Positions 50,839 to 59,156 of a stretch of DNA of 64,000 nucleotides are shown piece by piece. Origin of the DNA: Nocardioides silvaticus. Lineage in GTDB: Bacteria; Actinomycetota; Actinomycetes; Propionibacteriales; Nocardioidaceae. A program made the position numbers and the translations under genes. The notes under the pieces were generated by a model, which saw only the letters and a list, made by a program, of their open reading frames with translations, did no database searches and was not told the DNA's origin. Where the stretch lies: positions 124,001 through 188,000 of the forward strand of contig NZ_QGDD01000007.1 in NCBI RefSeq assembly GCF_003160695.1. The letters are read 5' to 3'. The first letter of the stretch is position 1; every line of letters starts with the position of its first letter.

Positions 50839-50847
50839 TCCTCATTT

Positions 50848-51843
50848 TCAGGCGCCGCAGGTCGACCGTTCCCAGCGGGCGAGCTCGCTGACGTCGTACT
50901 GCGCGAGCGCCGGTACGACGGGCCGCCCGCCCTGCCGGAAGTACGGCGCCGCGGTGGTCTCGCTCACGACCCAGACCGCGCCGTCGGCGTAGGCCACCCC
51001 CTCGGCGCCGGGGAGGAACGCGTAGCGGCGGCGCGGGCCCGCCCACAGCTCGCCGCAGTAGGTGTTGGACCGCGCGAACCACACCCGCGCGGGTCCAGGG
51101 CCGAGGTCGGCGTACAGGGCGCCCTGGGTGGCGGGCGGGCCGAGCTGGACGTCGACCGCGTCGTCGGGACCGAGGTCCAGCCGCCCGGGCTCGAAGAGCG
51201 TCGCGGCCGAGAACCAGTGGAGCGGCCAGCGGCGGTCGCCGTGGAAGCCGCCGACCCCGAGCCGGCCCTCGTCGTCGTGGACGAGGTAGGAGCCCCGCAC
51301 CCGGTCGAGCAGGTGCCAGACCCGATCCACCTCGAGCGTCTCCGGGTCGAGCAGCCACACCTTGGTGAACTGGGAGACCCACAGCCCGTGCCGGTCGAGG
51401 GTCAGCCCGCCGGCGTGGCGGCAGTTCGCCGCCCCGCGGGGTGCGCGATCGGCCTGGACCGGTGCGTGCTGGGCGACCTCCCTGCCGGTGCGCAGGTCGA
51501 GCCGGATGATGCGGCAGGTGTCGTTGCCCACCGGTCCGTCGCCCTCGTCGTAGCCGCTCACCCAGGCGTCGTCGCCACGCACGACGAGTCCCTGCGGCAC
51601 GAACGGCGTCCCGGTCCGGGGCAGCCAGAGGCCGCGGCACATCCCCTCGTCGTTCGGGAGGGCGGCCAGCGGGCCGTCGACGTACGACGGCGCCCGGCCC
51701 CGGACGTCGTCGTACCGGATCGGGCCGCAGCCCTCGAACCGGGGCCCCGACCCGGGCTCCTTGCTCTCGGCCTGGCCCGCGCACGCCGCGAGTCCTGTCA
51801 CCAGCACCGCGGCGAGCGCCGCGGCCGCCGCCCTCGCCGCCAT
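50848..51843 (-). CDS. Hypothetical lipoprotein, possible beta-propeller
   Basis: 331 residues from ATG 51843. Lipobox in VTGLAACAG (Cys about 23). The mature part has repeated strands such as GLVVRGDDAWVSGYDEG, GGLTLDRHGLWVSQF, and GVAYADGAVWVVSE that look like blades of a beta-propeller, with conserved-looking Cys for disulfides. No named family. The reading frame extends upstream over the divergent MaoC gene, but the lipoprotein signal fixes the start. Confidence 0.72.
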   Translation of the reverse strand: MAARAAAAALAAVLVTGLAACAGQAESKEPGSGPRFEGCGPIRYDDVRGRAPSYVDGPLAALPNDEGMCRGLWLPRTGTPFVPQGLVVRGDDAWVSGYDEGDGPVGNDTCRIIRLDLRTGREVAQHAPVQADRAPRGAANCRHAGGLTLDRHGLWVSQFTKVWLLDPETLEVDRVWHLLDRVRGSYLVHDDEGRLGVGGFHGDRRWPLHWFSAATLFEPGRLDLGPDDAVDVQLGPPATQGALYADLGPGPARVWFARSNTYCGELWAGPRRRYAFLPGAEGVAYADGAVWVVSETTAAPYFRQGGRPVVPALAQYDVSELARWERSTCGA

Positions 51844-51870
51844 GCTCGTCAGTGTGCAGTAGCGCCCCAA

Positions 51871-51876
51871 TAGGGT
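51871..51876 (+). promoter_or_regulatory. Putative -10 (TAGGGT), leaderless start of the MaoC-murB operon
   Basis: TAGGGT lies 7 nt before ATG 51884, identical in hexamer and spacing to the site at 23731. Confidence 0.5.
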
Positions 51877-51883
51877 GGGTCGC

Positions 51884-52273
51884 ATGCCGATCGACGCTGA
51901 CCTCGTCGGGCGGGAGTTCCCGCCCACCCGGCCGTTCGTGGTGACCGACGAGGAGGTCGCGACCTTCGCTGCGGCGACCGGTGCCGGCACCGAGCGAGTG
52001 CCCGCCACGTTCCCGGTCGTCGTGACCTTCCGGGCGCTGCTCGACTTCCTCGAGGCCGAGCGGGTCGACCTGGCGCGGATCGTCCACGGCGAGCAGAAGT
52101 TCGCCTACGAGCGACCGGTCGTGGTCGGCGACGAGCTCACCGCGACCCTCGCCGTCACCGGCGTCCGGCAGATCGAGGGCACCGACATCGTCCGCACCTC
52201 CAGCGCCATCACCGACGCCGACGGCGCGCTGGTCTGCACGGCCGGTGCCACGATCATCCACCGGGGCGCGTGA
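51884..52273 (+). CDS. MaoC-like dehydratase, N-terminal (FAS1-type) subunit
   Basis: 129 residues with a hot-dog fold. GREFPPTRPFVVTDEEVATFAAATG, VVVTF and FAYERPVVVGDELTATL are typical for the non-catalytic partner subunit (HadA-like) of split (R)-specific 3-hydroxyacyl dehydratases. In mycobacteria, the HadA-HadB pair sits between rpmG and secE, and this location is similar. ATG 51884 preferred over GTG 51875, which overlaps the -10 element. Confidence 0.85.
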   Translation: MPIDADLVGREFPPTRPFVVTDEEVATFAAATGAGTERVPATFPVVVTFRALLDFLEAERVDLARIVHGEQKFAYERPVVVGDELTATLAVTGVRQIEGTDIVRTSSAITDADGALVCTAGATIIHRGA

Positions 52274-52674
52274 TGGCCACGCTGGAGGCCGGGGCCCCGC
52301 TCCCCACCCAGGAGTACGTCGTCCGTCGTGAGGACCTGGTCGCCTACGCGCAGGCGTCCGGCGACCACAACCCGATCCACCAGGACGAGGACGTCGCCCG
52401 GATGGTCGGCCTGCCCGGCGTGATCGCGCACGGCATGTACACGATGGCGCTGGCGGCCCGGGCGGTCGCGACCTGGACCGACGACGCCGAGGTCGTCGAG
52501 CTCGGCTGCAAGTTCACCGCGCCGGTCGTCGTAGCGGCCGAGGGCGGCGCCACCGTCGTCGTCGCCGGTGTCGTGAAGTCCGTCGCCGACGGCTGCGCGA
52601 CGATCGCGCTCGAGGTCACCTGCGGTGGCGAGAAGGTGCTCGGCGCCCCGAAGGCGGTCGTTCGGGTTGGCTGA
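52273..52674 (+). CDS. MaoC-like (R)-3-hydroxyacyl dehydratase, catalytic subunit
   Basis: 133 residues. The hydratase-2 motif YAQASGDHNPIHQDEDVA holds the catalytic Asp and His; GVIAHGMYTMALA follows as usual. HadB-like; works with the preceding gene, whose stop overlaps its start (TGATG; a GTG at 52270 would give a GTGA overlap instead). Acts in fatty-acid elongation or beta-oxidation-type dehydration. Overlaps murB by 8 bp. Confidence 0.88.
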   Translation: MATLEAGAPLPTQEYVVRREDLVAYAQASGDHNPIHQDEDVARMVGLPGVIAHGMYTMALAARAVATWTDDAEVVELGCKFTAPVVVAAEGGATVVVAGVVKSVADGCATIALEVTCGGEKVLGAPKAVVRVG

Positions 52675-53740
52675 GACGACCGGGCGGCTGGCCGACCACA
52701 CCACGCTCCGGCTCGGCGGGCCCGCACGGACGTGGGTCCGCGCGACGACCGACGAGGAGCTGGTCGCGGCGGTCTCCGAGGCCGACGCCGCCGGGGAGCC
52801 GGTGCTCGTCCTCGGCGGAGGCAGCAACCTCGTCGTCGCCGACGAGGGCTTCGCCGGCACCGTCGTGGAGGTCGCGACCACCGGGGTGACGGCCGACGTC
52901 GACGCGACCGACGACCCGACCTGCGGCGGCGCGGTCGTGACCGTCGCGGCGGGGGAGGGCTGGGACGACCTCGTCGCCCGGGCCGTCGCCAGCGGCTGGG
53001 TCGGCGTCGAGGCGCTCTCCGGCATCCCCGGCTCGGTCGGCGCCACCCCGATCCAGAACGTCGGCGCCTACGGCCAGGAGGTCTCCCAGACCCTCGCCTC
53101 GGTGCGGGTCTGGGACCGCAAGCTGCGCGGCGTGCGCACGTTCGCCGCCGCCGACTGCGGGTTCGGCTACCGCACCTCGCGCTTCAAGGTCGACCGCTAC
53201 GACGCCTACGGCGGCCGCCACCTCGTGCTCTCGGTGACCTTCCAGCTCCGCCAGGGCGACCTCGGTGCCCCGGTGGCGTACGCCGAGCTCGCGCGCACCC
53301 TCGGGATCGAGCCGGGCGGACGCGCGCCGCTCGCGGACGTCCGGGCCGCGGTGCTCGGCCTGCGGAGCGGCAAGGGCATGGTGCTCGACCCCGCCGACCA
53401 CGACACCTGGAGCGCGGGCTCGTTCTTCACCAACCCGATCGTGCCGGCGACCGACGTGCCGGACGGCGCGCCGACCTGGCCGGTGGCGGGCGAGGACGGC
53501 CTGGTGAAGACCAGTGCCGCCTGGCTCATCGAGCACGCCGGCTTCGGCAAGGGCTACGGGCTGGACCGGGGCGCGGGACGGGTCGCGCTGTCGAGCAAGC
53601 ACACCCTCGCGGTGACCAACCGGGGCGGGGCCGCCACGGAGGATCTGCTCGCGCTGGCGCGCGAGGTCCGCGACGGGGTCGCGGCGTCGTACGGCATCAC
53701 GCTGGTGAACGAGCCGGTGCTGGTCGGCTGCGAGCTCTAG
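52667..53740 (+). CDS. murB: UDP-N-acetylenolpyruvoylglucosamine reductase
   Basis: 357 residues from TTG 52667, which starts within the MaoC gene. FAD-binding blocks LVLGGGSNLVVAD and GIPGSVGATPIQNVGAYGQE, the catalytic Ser in SAGSFFTNP, and the C-terminal Glu in NEPVLVG fit MurB type I. Makes UDP-N-acetylmuramate with NADPH in the cytoplasm. The TTG start is inferred from homology (LADHTTLRLGGPA) and the overlap. Confidence 0.94.
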   Translation: MAETTGRLADHTTLRLGGPARTWVRATTDEELVAAVSEADAAGEPVLVLGGGSNLVVADEGFAGTVVEVATTGVTADVDATDDPTCGGAVVTVAAGEGWDDLVARAVASGWVGVEALSGIPGSVGATPIQNVGAYGQEVSQTLASVRVWDRKLRGVRTFAAADCGFGYRTSRFKVDRYDAYGGRHLVLSVTFQLRQGDLGAPVAYAELARTLGIEPGGRAPLADVRAAVLGLRSGKGMVLDPADHDTWSAGSFFTNPIVPATDVPDGAPTWPVAGEDGLVKTSAAWLIEHAGFGKGYGLDRGAGRVALSSKHTLAVTNRGGAATEDLLALAREVRDGVAASYGITLVNEPVLVGCEL

Positions 53741-53746
53741 CGCCTC

Positions 53747-54157
53747 TCACGCCTCGACGCTGGAGAAGAGCCAGATGAGCAGGCCGATGAAGAGTGCGAT
53801 CACGACCAGGCTGATCACCACGAGCAGCATGCCGATCAGGCCCATGATCCAGCCGGCCAGCGCCATCCCGCGGTTCTTGTAGAGGTCGGGCCGGGCCGCG
53901 GTCGCCCGGCTGGCCCAGAGGCCCAGGCCGAAGGCGATCGGCGAGCACACGATCCCGGGAGCGGTGATCCCCGAGGTCGGCAACGACAGCACCGCGGCCA
54001 CCAGGCCCACGATTCCGAGGATCATCGACCACAGCGCGCCCTGGTGGGTCTGGTCGCCGGTCACCTGCTGGTACATCGGTGGGAGCGCGGCCGGCGGCGG
54101 TGGCGGAGGCGGGGCCGCCGAGCCCCACGCCGGGGCCTCCGGCTCCTGCTCGGTCAC
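53747..54157 (-). CDS. DUF4190-like small membrane protein
   Basis: 136 residues. A Pro-rich cytoplasmic N-terminus (about 1-35) precedes two to three hydrophobic helices (GALWSMILGIVGLVAAVLSL, IAFGLGLWA, MALAGWIMGLIGMLLVVISLVVIALFIGLLIWLF). The repeated G-x-x-x-G helix pattern and R...NRGMALAGWIMG are usual for DUF4190 proteins. Function unknown. GTG overlaps the TetR stop (GTGA), so they are cotranscribed. Confidence 0.8.
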   Translation of the reverse strand: MTEQEPEAPAWGSAAPPPPPPPAALPPMYQQVTGDQTHQGALWSMILGIVGLVAAVLSLPTSGITAPGIVCSPIAFGLGLWASRATAARPDLYKNRGMALAGWIMGLIGMLLVVISLVVIALFIGLLIWLFSSVEA

Positions 54158-54792
54158 GAGGCCGACCCCTCGGCGCCGGCGATCCCCATCAGCCGGACGA
54201 GGCTCTCGACGTACACCTGCGTGCCCTCCTCCTCGAGCGCCCGGGTCGGGGTGGTGATGAGCGAGACGACGATGCGGAAGGCCCATTCCGCCGCGGCGCG
54301 GGGCGAGAGCGTGTCCGAGCCGCGGCCGCCCTGCTGGCGCAGCGCCCGGTCGAGCTGCTCCTCGAAGAGCGCGACCACCCGGTCGACCAGCGCGCCCGAC
54401 ATGGTGGTGAGGGCGGGCAGGATGACCTCGGGGTGGTCGACCAGCGCCTTCTGCAGCAGCGCATGGTCCCGGGCGTACTCGACGACGAAGACGATCGCGT
54501 TCACCAGGTGCGCCTCGAGGTCGTCGCTCGTGCGCAGGATGGGGACGGCGAGGCCGAAGAAGCGGTCGAGCTCGCGGTCCAGTATCGCGGCGACGATCGC
54601 AGCCTGGTCGCCGACGTACTTGTAGACCGTCGGACGGGAGATGCCGGCGCGCTCCGCGATCGCTGCGTGCAGCCGGGCGTCGAGACCCTGCGCGAGCAGG
54701 CACTCGGTCGCCGCGTCGAGGATCCGCTCCCGGATCTGCGCGGCGGCGTCCGGGTTCGCGGGCCCCGGGCGGAGGGGAGCGACGCTCGACAT
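54154..54792 (-). CDS. TetR family transcriptional regulator
   Basis: 212 residues. N-terminal helix-turn-helix (about 18-65): RERILDAATECLLAQG, then LHAAIAERAGISRPTVYKYVGDQAAIVAAI. The C-terminal ligand domain is helical and unlike named groups. It is divergent from the AurF-type oxygenase gene, and a 25-bp imperfect palindrome lies between them, so it probably represses both. Ligand unknown. Confidence 0.92.
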   Translation of the reverse strand: MSSVAPLRPGPANPDAAAQIRERILDAATECLLAQGLDARLHAAIAERAGISRPTVYKYVGDQAAIVAAILDRELDRFFGLAVPILRTSDDLEAHLVNAIVFVVEYARDHALLQKALVDHPEVILPALTTMSGALVDRVVALFEEQLDRALRQQGGRGSDTLSPRAAAEWAFRIVVSLITTPTRALEEEGTQVYVESLVRLMGIAGAEGSAS

Positions 54793-54822
54793 GGCGGCAT
54801 CGTACGACCTCTTGACGGGTCG

Positions 54823-54847
54823 TTGACGAACTGAAACAGTACGTAAA
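54823..54847. promoter_or_regulatory. Putative TetR operator
   Basis: TTGACGAACTG (54823-54833) and CAGTACGTAAA (54837-54847) are inverted with 9 of 11 matches around AAA. It lies 31 bp before the TetR start and 33 bp before the oxygenase start, as expected for a shared operator. The first half also contains TTGACG, a good -35 for the oxygenase direction. Confidence 0.7.
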
Positions 54848-54879
54848 CAACTCCCGCAGTGCCGCCGAGAGGAAACCGG

Positions 54880-55797
54880 ATGACCACCGCCCCCGAGCGC
54901 ACCCACCGGACGTCCCGTCCGCCGATGACGCAGGTGGCCGGCCGCCTGATCAACGGGTCGGTCCGCCGCTCCTACGAGCCGGCTGTCGCGATCGACTGGG
55001 ACGCGCCCCTCGTCGAGGGGAAGTACTTCCTGCCCAAGGAGGTCATCTCCCTCTACGGCACCGCCTACTGGGAGGAGCTCACCGAGGAGCAGCGGATCGA
55101 GCTCTCGCGCCAGGAGCTGGCCAACGTGCTCTCGGTCGGCCTCTGGTTCGAGAACATCCTCAACCGCGGGCTGCTGCTCCAGCTGCTGCGGGAGGACCCG
55201 GCGTCCCCGTTCGCCCACTACGTCCTCACCGAGATGGGCGACGAGTGCCGCCACATGACGATGTTCGGCAAGGTCATCGACCGGGTCGGCGCCCGGCCGT
55301 TCCGGATGCGATTCGCCGACCGGGTGATGGCCTCGGCGCTCCCGCACTTCCTGCGTGGGTCGCTGCTCTGGGTCGGTGCGCTGATCGGCGAGGAGATCTT
55401 CGACGCCCAGCAGCGCCGGATCATGGGCGACCCCGAGCTGCAGCCGGTCGTGGCACAGCTGATGCGGATCCATGTCACCGAGGAGGCCCGCCACATTCGG
55501 TTCGCCCGCGAGGGCGTCGTCCATCGGATGCAGGACGCCTCGCGCTTCGAGCGGTTCCTCGTCGCCAACCTCCAGGGCATCGGTGGGCCCGTGATGCAGC
55601 GTGCCCTCGTGCACAAGGGCATCTACCACCGCGCCGGGCTCGACGCCGACCGGGCGCTGCGCGAGGCCCGCGCCAACCCCCACCACCGCGAGATGGCCGT
55701 CGTCGGCTTCGCGCCGCTCGCCGCCTTTCTCGAGGAGAACGGGCTGATGGGCCGGGTCGCGCGCCGGATGTGGCAGCGCGCGGGGTTCCTCCCGTGA
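54880..55797 (+). CDS. AurF-type non-heme diiron oxygenase
   Basis: 305 residues, helical. The diiron ligand pattern of p-aminobenzoate N-oxygenase (AurF) is seen: Glu in SRQEL/WFENI (79 or 91), DECRHM with Glu122 and His125, GEEIF (Glu171), then His198, Glu202 and His205 in IHVTEEARHIRFARE. The actinobacterial relatives with TetR regulators are uncharacterised; they might oxidise an amine or a lipid. ATG 54880 has GAGAGGA at 6 nt. Stop overlaps the DUF4873 gene. Confidence 0.88.
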   Translation: MTTAPERTHRTSRPPMTQVAGRLINGSVRRSYEPAVAIDWDAPLVEGKYFLPKEVISLYGTAYWEELTEEQRIELSRQELANVLSVGLWFENILNRGLLLQLLREDPASPFAHYVLTEMGDECRHMTMFGKVIDRVGARPFRMRFADRVMASALPHFLRGSLLWVGALIGEEIFDAQQRRIMGDPELQPVVAQLMRIHVTEEARHIRFAREGVVHRMQDASRFERFLVANLQGIGGPVMQRALVHKGIYHRAGLDADRALREARANPHHREMAVVGFAPLAAFLEENGLMGRVARRMWQRAGFLP

Positions 55798-56174
55798 GCC
55801 GTCGGACGCACCGGTCGCGCCACCCCCGTGGGATGGCGTGGCTGCCGCCCGGGGAGGAGACCGGGTACGACGGCGGCGCGGTGCTGCACCTCGACGAACG
55901 GGTCCTCGACGTGGTCGTCCACCTCGACGGCCACCTCGAGCCCCTCGACGGGCTGTTCCACTGGTACGGCCGGATCGAGCGTTCGGAGGAGCTGGTCGCG
56001 GCCAAGGACTCCGGTGCGACGACCGGCCAGCTGGTCATCGGCGACCGGGACCCGGCTTCCGTCCGGCTGGCCGAGCTCGACCCCTGGGGCCACGTGCAGG
56101 TCAACGGCACCGGCGCCCCGCCGTACCCGCTCGAGGCGGTCGAGGTCGAGCTGCCGGCTTCGGTGGTCGAGTAG
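55794..56174 (+). CDS. DUF4873-like protein
   Basis: 126 residues. The core (about 20-120) resembles DUF4873, with YDGGAVLHLDERVLDVVVHLDGHLEPLDGLFHWYGRI and the repeated strand pattern. Function unknown; coupled to the oxygenase by GTGA overlap, so perhaps an accessory. The last five residues (ASVVE) and the TAG stop come from a dispersed GGTGGTCGAGTAG repeat, which suggests the original end was replaced. Confidence 0.75.
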   Translation: MSRRTHRSRHPRGMAWLPPGEETGYDGGAVLHLDERVLDVVVHLDGHLEPLDGLFHWYGRIERSEELVAAKDSGATTGQLVIGDRDPASVRLAELDPWGHVQVNGTGAPPYPLEAVEVELPASVVE

Positions 56175-56293
56175 CCGAGCCCCATCGGTGGTCGAGTAGC
56201 CGAGCCCCATCGTTGGTCGAGCTTGTCGAGACCCGTCGTCTTCTCGTTGGTCGAGTAGGCCGAGCGCTCTGCGCGAGGGCGTATCGAGACCCC
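56161..56293. repeat. Cluster of dispersed GTCGAG-family elements
   Basis: Two tandem 25-bp copies beginning CGGTGGTCGAGTAGCCGAG, a CGTTGGTCGAGCTTGTCGAG copy, and one longer copy ending CGTATCGAGACCCC. The first copy overlaps the end of the DUF4873 gene. The remaining bases to 56437 hold no gene. Confidence 0.8.
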
Positions 56294-56437
56294 TTTCGCT
56301 GCGCGGCTTCGCATTCGTGCAGGGGCGGCCCGTAGGTGGCGTGCCCTCCCGCTCCGGCCGCGGCGGGCCGCCCCGGACCCAGCTGCCGGGTGACTGGCCC
56401 ATGTGGTGAGTCGTGGTCGTGTTCGAGGACCGACCGA

Positions 56438-57466
56438 TCAAGCCCGCGCAGCGGCGAGCCAGGCGTCGATGTCGGCCTCGGCGCGCTTGCGGACGTCGTC
56501 GGGCGCCCGGCTGGCGCGGAACGACATCCGGGCCAGCTCGGCGAGGGTCTCGTCGGACAGGTCGTGCGCGGCGCGCATCGTGGCGTACTGGCCGGCCAGC
56601 CGCGACCCGAACAGCAGCGGGTCGTCGGCCCCGAGCGCGACCGTGGCGCCGGCGGCCAACAGGGTCGGGAGCGGCACCGAGGTGAGGTCGGAGTAGACCC
56701 CGAGGGCGACGTTGGAGACCGGGCACACCTCGAGGGCGACGCCGGCGTCGACGATCCGGGCCAGCAGGTCGGGGTCCTCCGCGGCGCGGACGCCGTGGCC
56801 GAGCCGCTGGGCGTGGAGGGCGTCCAGGCAGGTGCGGATGTGCTCGGGACCCCGCAGCTCACCACCGTGCGGCGCGAGCAGCAGGCCGGCCCGCGCAGCG
56901 ATCTCGAACGCCGGGCCGAAGTCCTGGGTCGACCCCCGCCGCTCGTCGTTGGAGAGCCCGAAGCCGACCACGCCGCGGTCGACGTACTGGGTCGCCAGAC
57001 GGGCCAGGGTGCGGGCGTCGAGGGGGTGGCGGGTGCGGTTGGCGGCGATGACGACCGCGATCCCAACGCCGGTGCGTTCCCCGGCGTCGCGCACCGCGTC
57101 GAGGACCAGGTCGGTGAAGGCGGTGATCCCGCCGAACCGGGCGGCGTACCCGCTCGGGTCGACCTGGATCTCCAGCCAGCGACCGCCGTCGGCGGCGTCG
57201 TCCTCGGCGGCCTCGCGGACCAGCCGTCGTACGTCGTCCTCGGTGCGCAGCACCGACCGGGCGACGTCGTACAACCTCTGGAACCGAAACCAGCCCTTCT
57301 CGTCCGCGGCCGTCAGCTGCGGCGGCCACTCCGAGACCAGGGCGTCGGGGAGGTGGATGCCGTCCCGTTCGGCGAGCTCCAGCAGCGTCTGGTGCCGCAT
57401 CGAGCCGGTGAAGTGGAGGTGGAGGTGCGCCTTCGGGAGGGAGTGGAGGTCGCGCACGCCCGCCAT
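56438..57466 (-). CDS. add: Adenosine deaminase family protein
   Basis: 342 residues, TIM barrel. Metal and catalytic motifs: HLHLHFTGS at the N-terminus, PHGGEL (catalytic His/Glu), RLGHGV, VCPVSN, and GADDP with the metal Asp. It hydrolyses adenosine to inosine, or a related substrate; some actinobacterial members act on other aminated compounds, and the LHF in place of LDG at the first motif keeps this open. Divergent from the tRNA-Trp unit. Confidence 0.86.
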   Translation of the reverse strand: MAGVRDLHSLPKAHLHLHFTGSMRHQTLLELAERDGIHLPDALVSEWPPQLTAADEKGWFRFQRLYDVARSVLRTEDDVRRLVREAAEDDAADGGRWLEIQVDPSGYAARFGGITAFTDLVLDAVRDAGERTGVGIAVVIAANRTRHPLDARTLARLATQYVDRGVVGFGLSNDERRGSTQDFGPAFEIAARAGLLLAPHGGELRGPEHIRTCLDALHAQRLGHGVRAAEDPDLLARIVDAGVALEVCPVSNVALGVYSDLTSVPLPTLLAAGATVALGADDPLLFGSRLAGQYATMRAAHDLSDETLAELARMSFRASRAPDDVRKRAEADIDAWLAAARA

Positions 57467-57485
57467 CGTAGGTGGCTGGTCCCTT

Positions 57486-57515
57486 TTGGCCCGGTTGCTC
57501 CTGCGTGCGTAGACT
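57486..57515 (+). promoter_or_regulatory. Sigma-70-type promoter of the tRNA-Trp/secE/nusG unit
   Basis: TTGGCC (57486-57491) and TAGACT (57510-57515) with an 18-nt spacer, about 100 nt before the tRNA-Trp. Confidence 0.6.
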
Positions 57516-57615
57516 CCATCCTTGGTGGCTTTCCCCCATGGTGAGTCGCGCCCTCAGGACGGTGATGATCACGGTCGGGGAGCGAGGCTCGGATCGATCG
57601 GGGGCCGGCCGTCGG

Positions 57616-57688
57616 AGGGCACTAGCTCAACTGGCAGAGCATCGGTCTCCAAAACCGAAGGTTGGGGGTTCAAGTCCCTCGTGCCCTG
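57616..57688 (+). tRNA. tRNA-Trp (CCA)
   Basis: 73 nt. Acceptor AGGGCAC/GTGCCCT, anticodon loop CTCCAAA (anticodon CCA), T arm GGGGG-TTCAAGT-CCCTC. Located before secE as in most actinobacteria. Confidence 0.96.
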
Positions 57689-57732
57689 CAGGACCAGACG
57701 AACAGCAGACACAAGTTGAAGAGGTGAGCACC

Positions 57733-57993
57733 GTGTCGGACTCCTCTGCGGCCCCCAAGGGCCGTACGTCCGACGCCGGCAAGTCCGGCGAGCGCCGCAC
57801 CGGGCCGGTGACGTTCTACCGCCAGGTCGTCGCCGAGCTGCGCAAGGTCGTCTACCCGACCCGGGAGCAGCTGACCACCTACTTCTTCGTCGTCATGGCC
57901 TTCGTGCTGGTGATGATCACGATCGTGTCGCTGCTGGACCTCGGTCTCGGCAAGGCGGTCTTCGCGATCTTCACCGGCGCTGACGACGTGTGA
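57733..57993 (+). CDS. secE: Preprotein translocase subunit SecE
   Basis: 86 residues from GTG 57733; GTG 57724 is in frame but then the ribosome-binding sequence AAGAGGTGA would have no spacing. The N-terminal 30 residues are polar, then the amphipathic [17 protein letters not shown] and a single helix ([25 protein letters not shown]) define SecE. Part of SecYEG. Confidence 0.94.
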   Translation: MSDSSAAPKGRTSDAGKSGERRTGPVTFYRQVVAELRKVVYPTREQLTTYFFVVMAFVLVMITIVSLLDLGLGKAVFAIFTGADDV

Positions 57994-58051
57994 CCGACGC
58001 CCACAGCGTCGGACCACCACACCCCAGCCACAGCAACTGATGGAGCAGCAC

Positions 58052-58921
58052 GTGTCGGAGCAGTACCCGGAGTCGAACGCCCCGGCCGAGGAGTCCCTCG
58101 AGGACACCTACGGCCAGCCCGACGACGGACCGGACGTCCTCGAGGAGGCCCACCTCGACACCGAGGTGACCGACGAGACCACCGACGCGGAGATGGGCCT
58201 CGACGACACCGAGGCGGTCCCCGTGGAGGCCGACGACACGGTTGCCGCCGACGACGAGGGCGGGACCGACGAGGAGGGCGGGGCCGACGAGGAGCTCGAC
58301 CCGCTCGAGGCGTTCCGCCGCGAGCTGATGATGAAGCCGGGCGACTGGTTCGTCGTGCACACCTACTCCGGCATGGAGAACCGGGTGAAGCACAACCTGG
58401 AGAACCGGATCCACTCCCTCAACATGGAGGACTACATCCACGAGATCGTGGTCCCCACCGAGGAGGTCGCCGAGATCAAGAACGGCCAGCGCAAGATGGT
58501 GCGCCGCACCGTCCTGCCGGGCTACGTCCTGGTCCGGATGGACCTCACCGACGAGTCGTGGGCCGCCGTGCGGCACACCCCGTCGGTCACCGGCTTCGTC
58601 GGTCACAGCCACCAGCCGGTGCCGCTGAGCATGGACGAGGTCGAGAAGATGCTCGCGCCGTCCGTCGTCGTGCCTGCCGCGGCGGAGGCCGAGACCGGTG
58701 CCGCCGCCGGCACGCCGGGCGCCCCGGCCGCGAAGAAGCCGATCGAGGTCGCCGACTTCGGTGTGGGCGACTCGGTGATGGTCGTCGACGGCCCGTTCGC
58801 GACGCTCCACGCGACGATCACCGAGATCAACGCCGAGGCCCAGCGGCTCAAGGCGCTGGTCGAGATCTTCGGCCGCGAGACCCCGGTCGAGCTGAGCTTT
58901 TCGCAGGTCCAGAAGGTCTGA
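58052..58921 (+). CDS. nusG: Transcription termination/antitermination factor NusG
   Basis: 289 residues from GTG 58052, which has GGAG at 6 nt; ATG 58040 lies in frame but lacks a site. The first 100 residues are strongly acidic and likely disordered, as in Streptomyces NusG. The NGN domain starts at [23 protein letters not shown], with VPTEEV and [19 protein letters not shown] domain (about 235-289) follows an Ala/Gly-rich linker. Links RNA polymerase with ribosomes or Rho. Confidence 0.95.
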   Translation: MSEQYPESNAPAEESLEDTYGQPDDGPDVLEEAHLDTEVTDETTDAEMGLDDTEAVPVEADDTVAADDEGGTDEEGGADEELDPLEAFRRELMMKPGDWFVVHTYSGMENRVKHNLENRIHSLNMEDYIHEIVVPTEEVAEIKNGQRKMVRRTVLPGYVLVRMDLTDESWAAVRHTPSVTGFVGHSHQPVPLSMDEVEKMLAPSVVVPAAAEAETGAAAGTPGAPAAKKPIEVADFGVGDSVMVVDGPFATLHATITEINAEAQRLKALVEIFGRETPVELSFSQVQKV

Positions 58922-58926
58922 GGCCA

Positions 58927-58955
58927 GCGAGTGCCCGAGGAACGAGGGCACTCGC
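58927..58955 (+). terminator. Terminator after nusG
   Basis: GCGAGTGCCC (58927-58936) pairs perfectly with GGGCACTCGC (58946-58955), loop GAGGAACGA. No T run follows. Confidence 0.75.
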
Positions 58956-58968
58956 GTCGGCCGAAGAG

Positions 58969-59025
58969 GTCGAGTAGCCCACGCGGCCGAGGGACGAGGC
59001 CGCGACCGGGCGTATCGAGACCCGG
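58969..59025. repeat. Dispersed GTCGAGTAG...CGTATCGAGACCC element
   Basis: One copy between nusG and rplK, with an extra internal inverted repeat CGCGGCC...GGCCGCG (58983-59003). Confidence 0.75.
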
Positions 59026-59083
59026 TGAGCCGGGAGACCGCCGCAATTTCACAGTCGGGGCGACCAGCCGGACAATAGGCAGG

Positions 59084-59095
59084 TTGCTCGAGCAA
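59084..59095. promoter_or_regulatory. Perfect 12-bp palindrome upstream of rplK
   Basis: TTGCTCGAGCAA lies 61 nt before the rplK start, in the presumed promoter or leader region (ACAATAGG just upstream might be part of a -10). Role unknown; it could be an operator or an RNA hairpin. Confidence 0.35.
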
Positions 59096-59156
59096 CAGGT
59101 GGCAGAGGCGTACGTCGTACTCCTCGTCATGACCACGAGAAGAAAGAGATAGAGGA

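Noticed and set aside
51843..52008. Longer start for the lipoprotein gene
   Set aside because: ATG 51843 begins a canonical lipoprotein signal; the extension would overlap the divergent MaoC gene.
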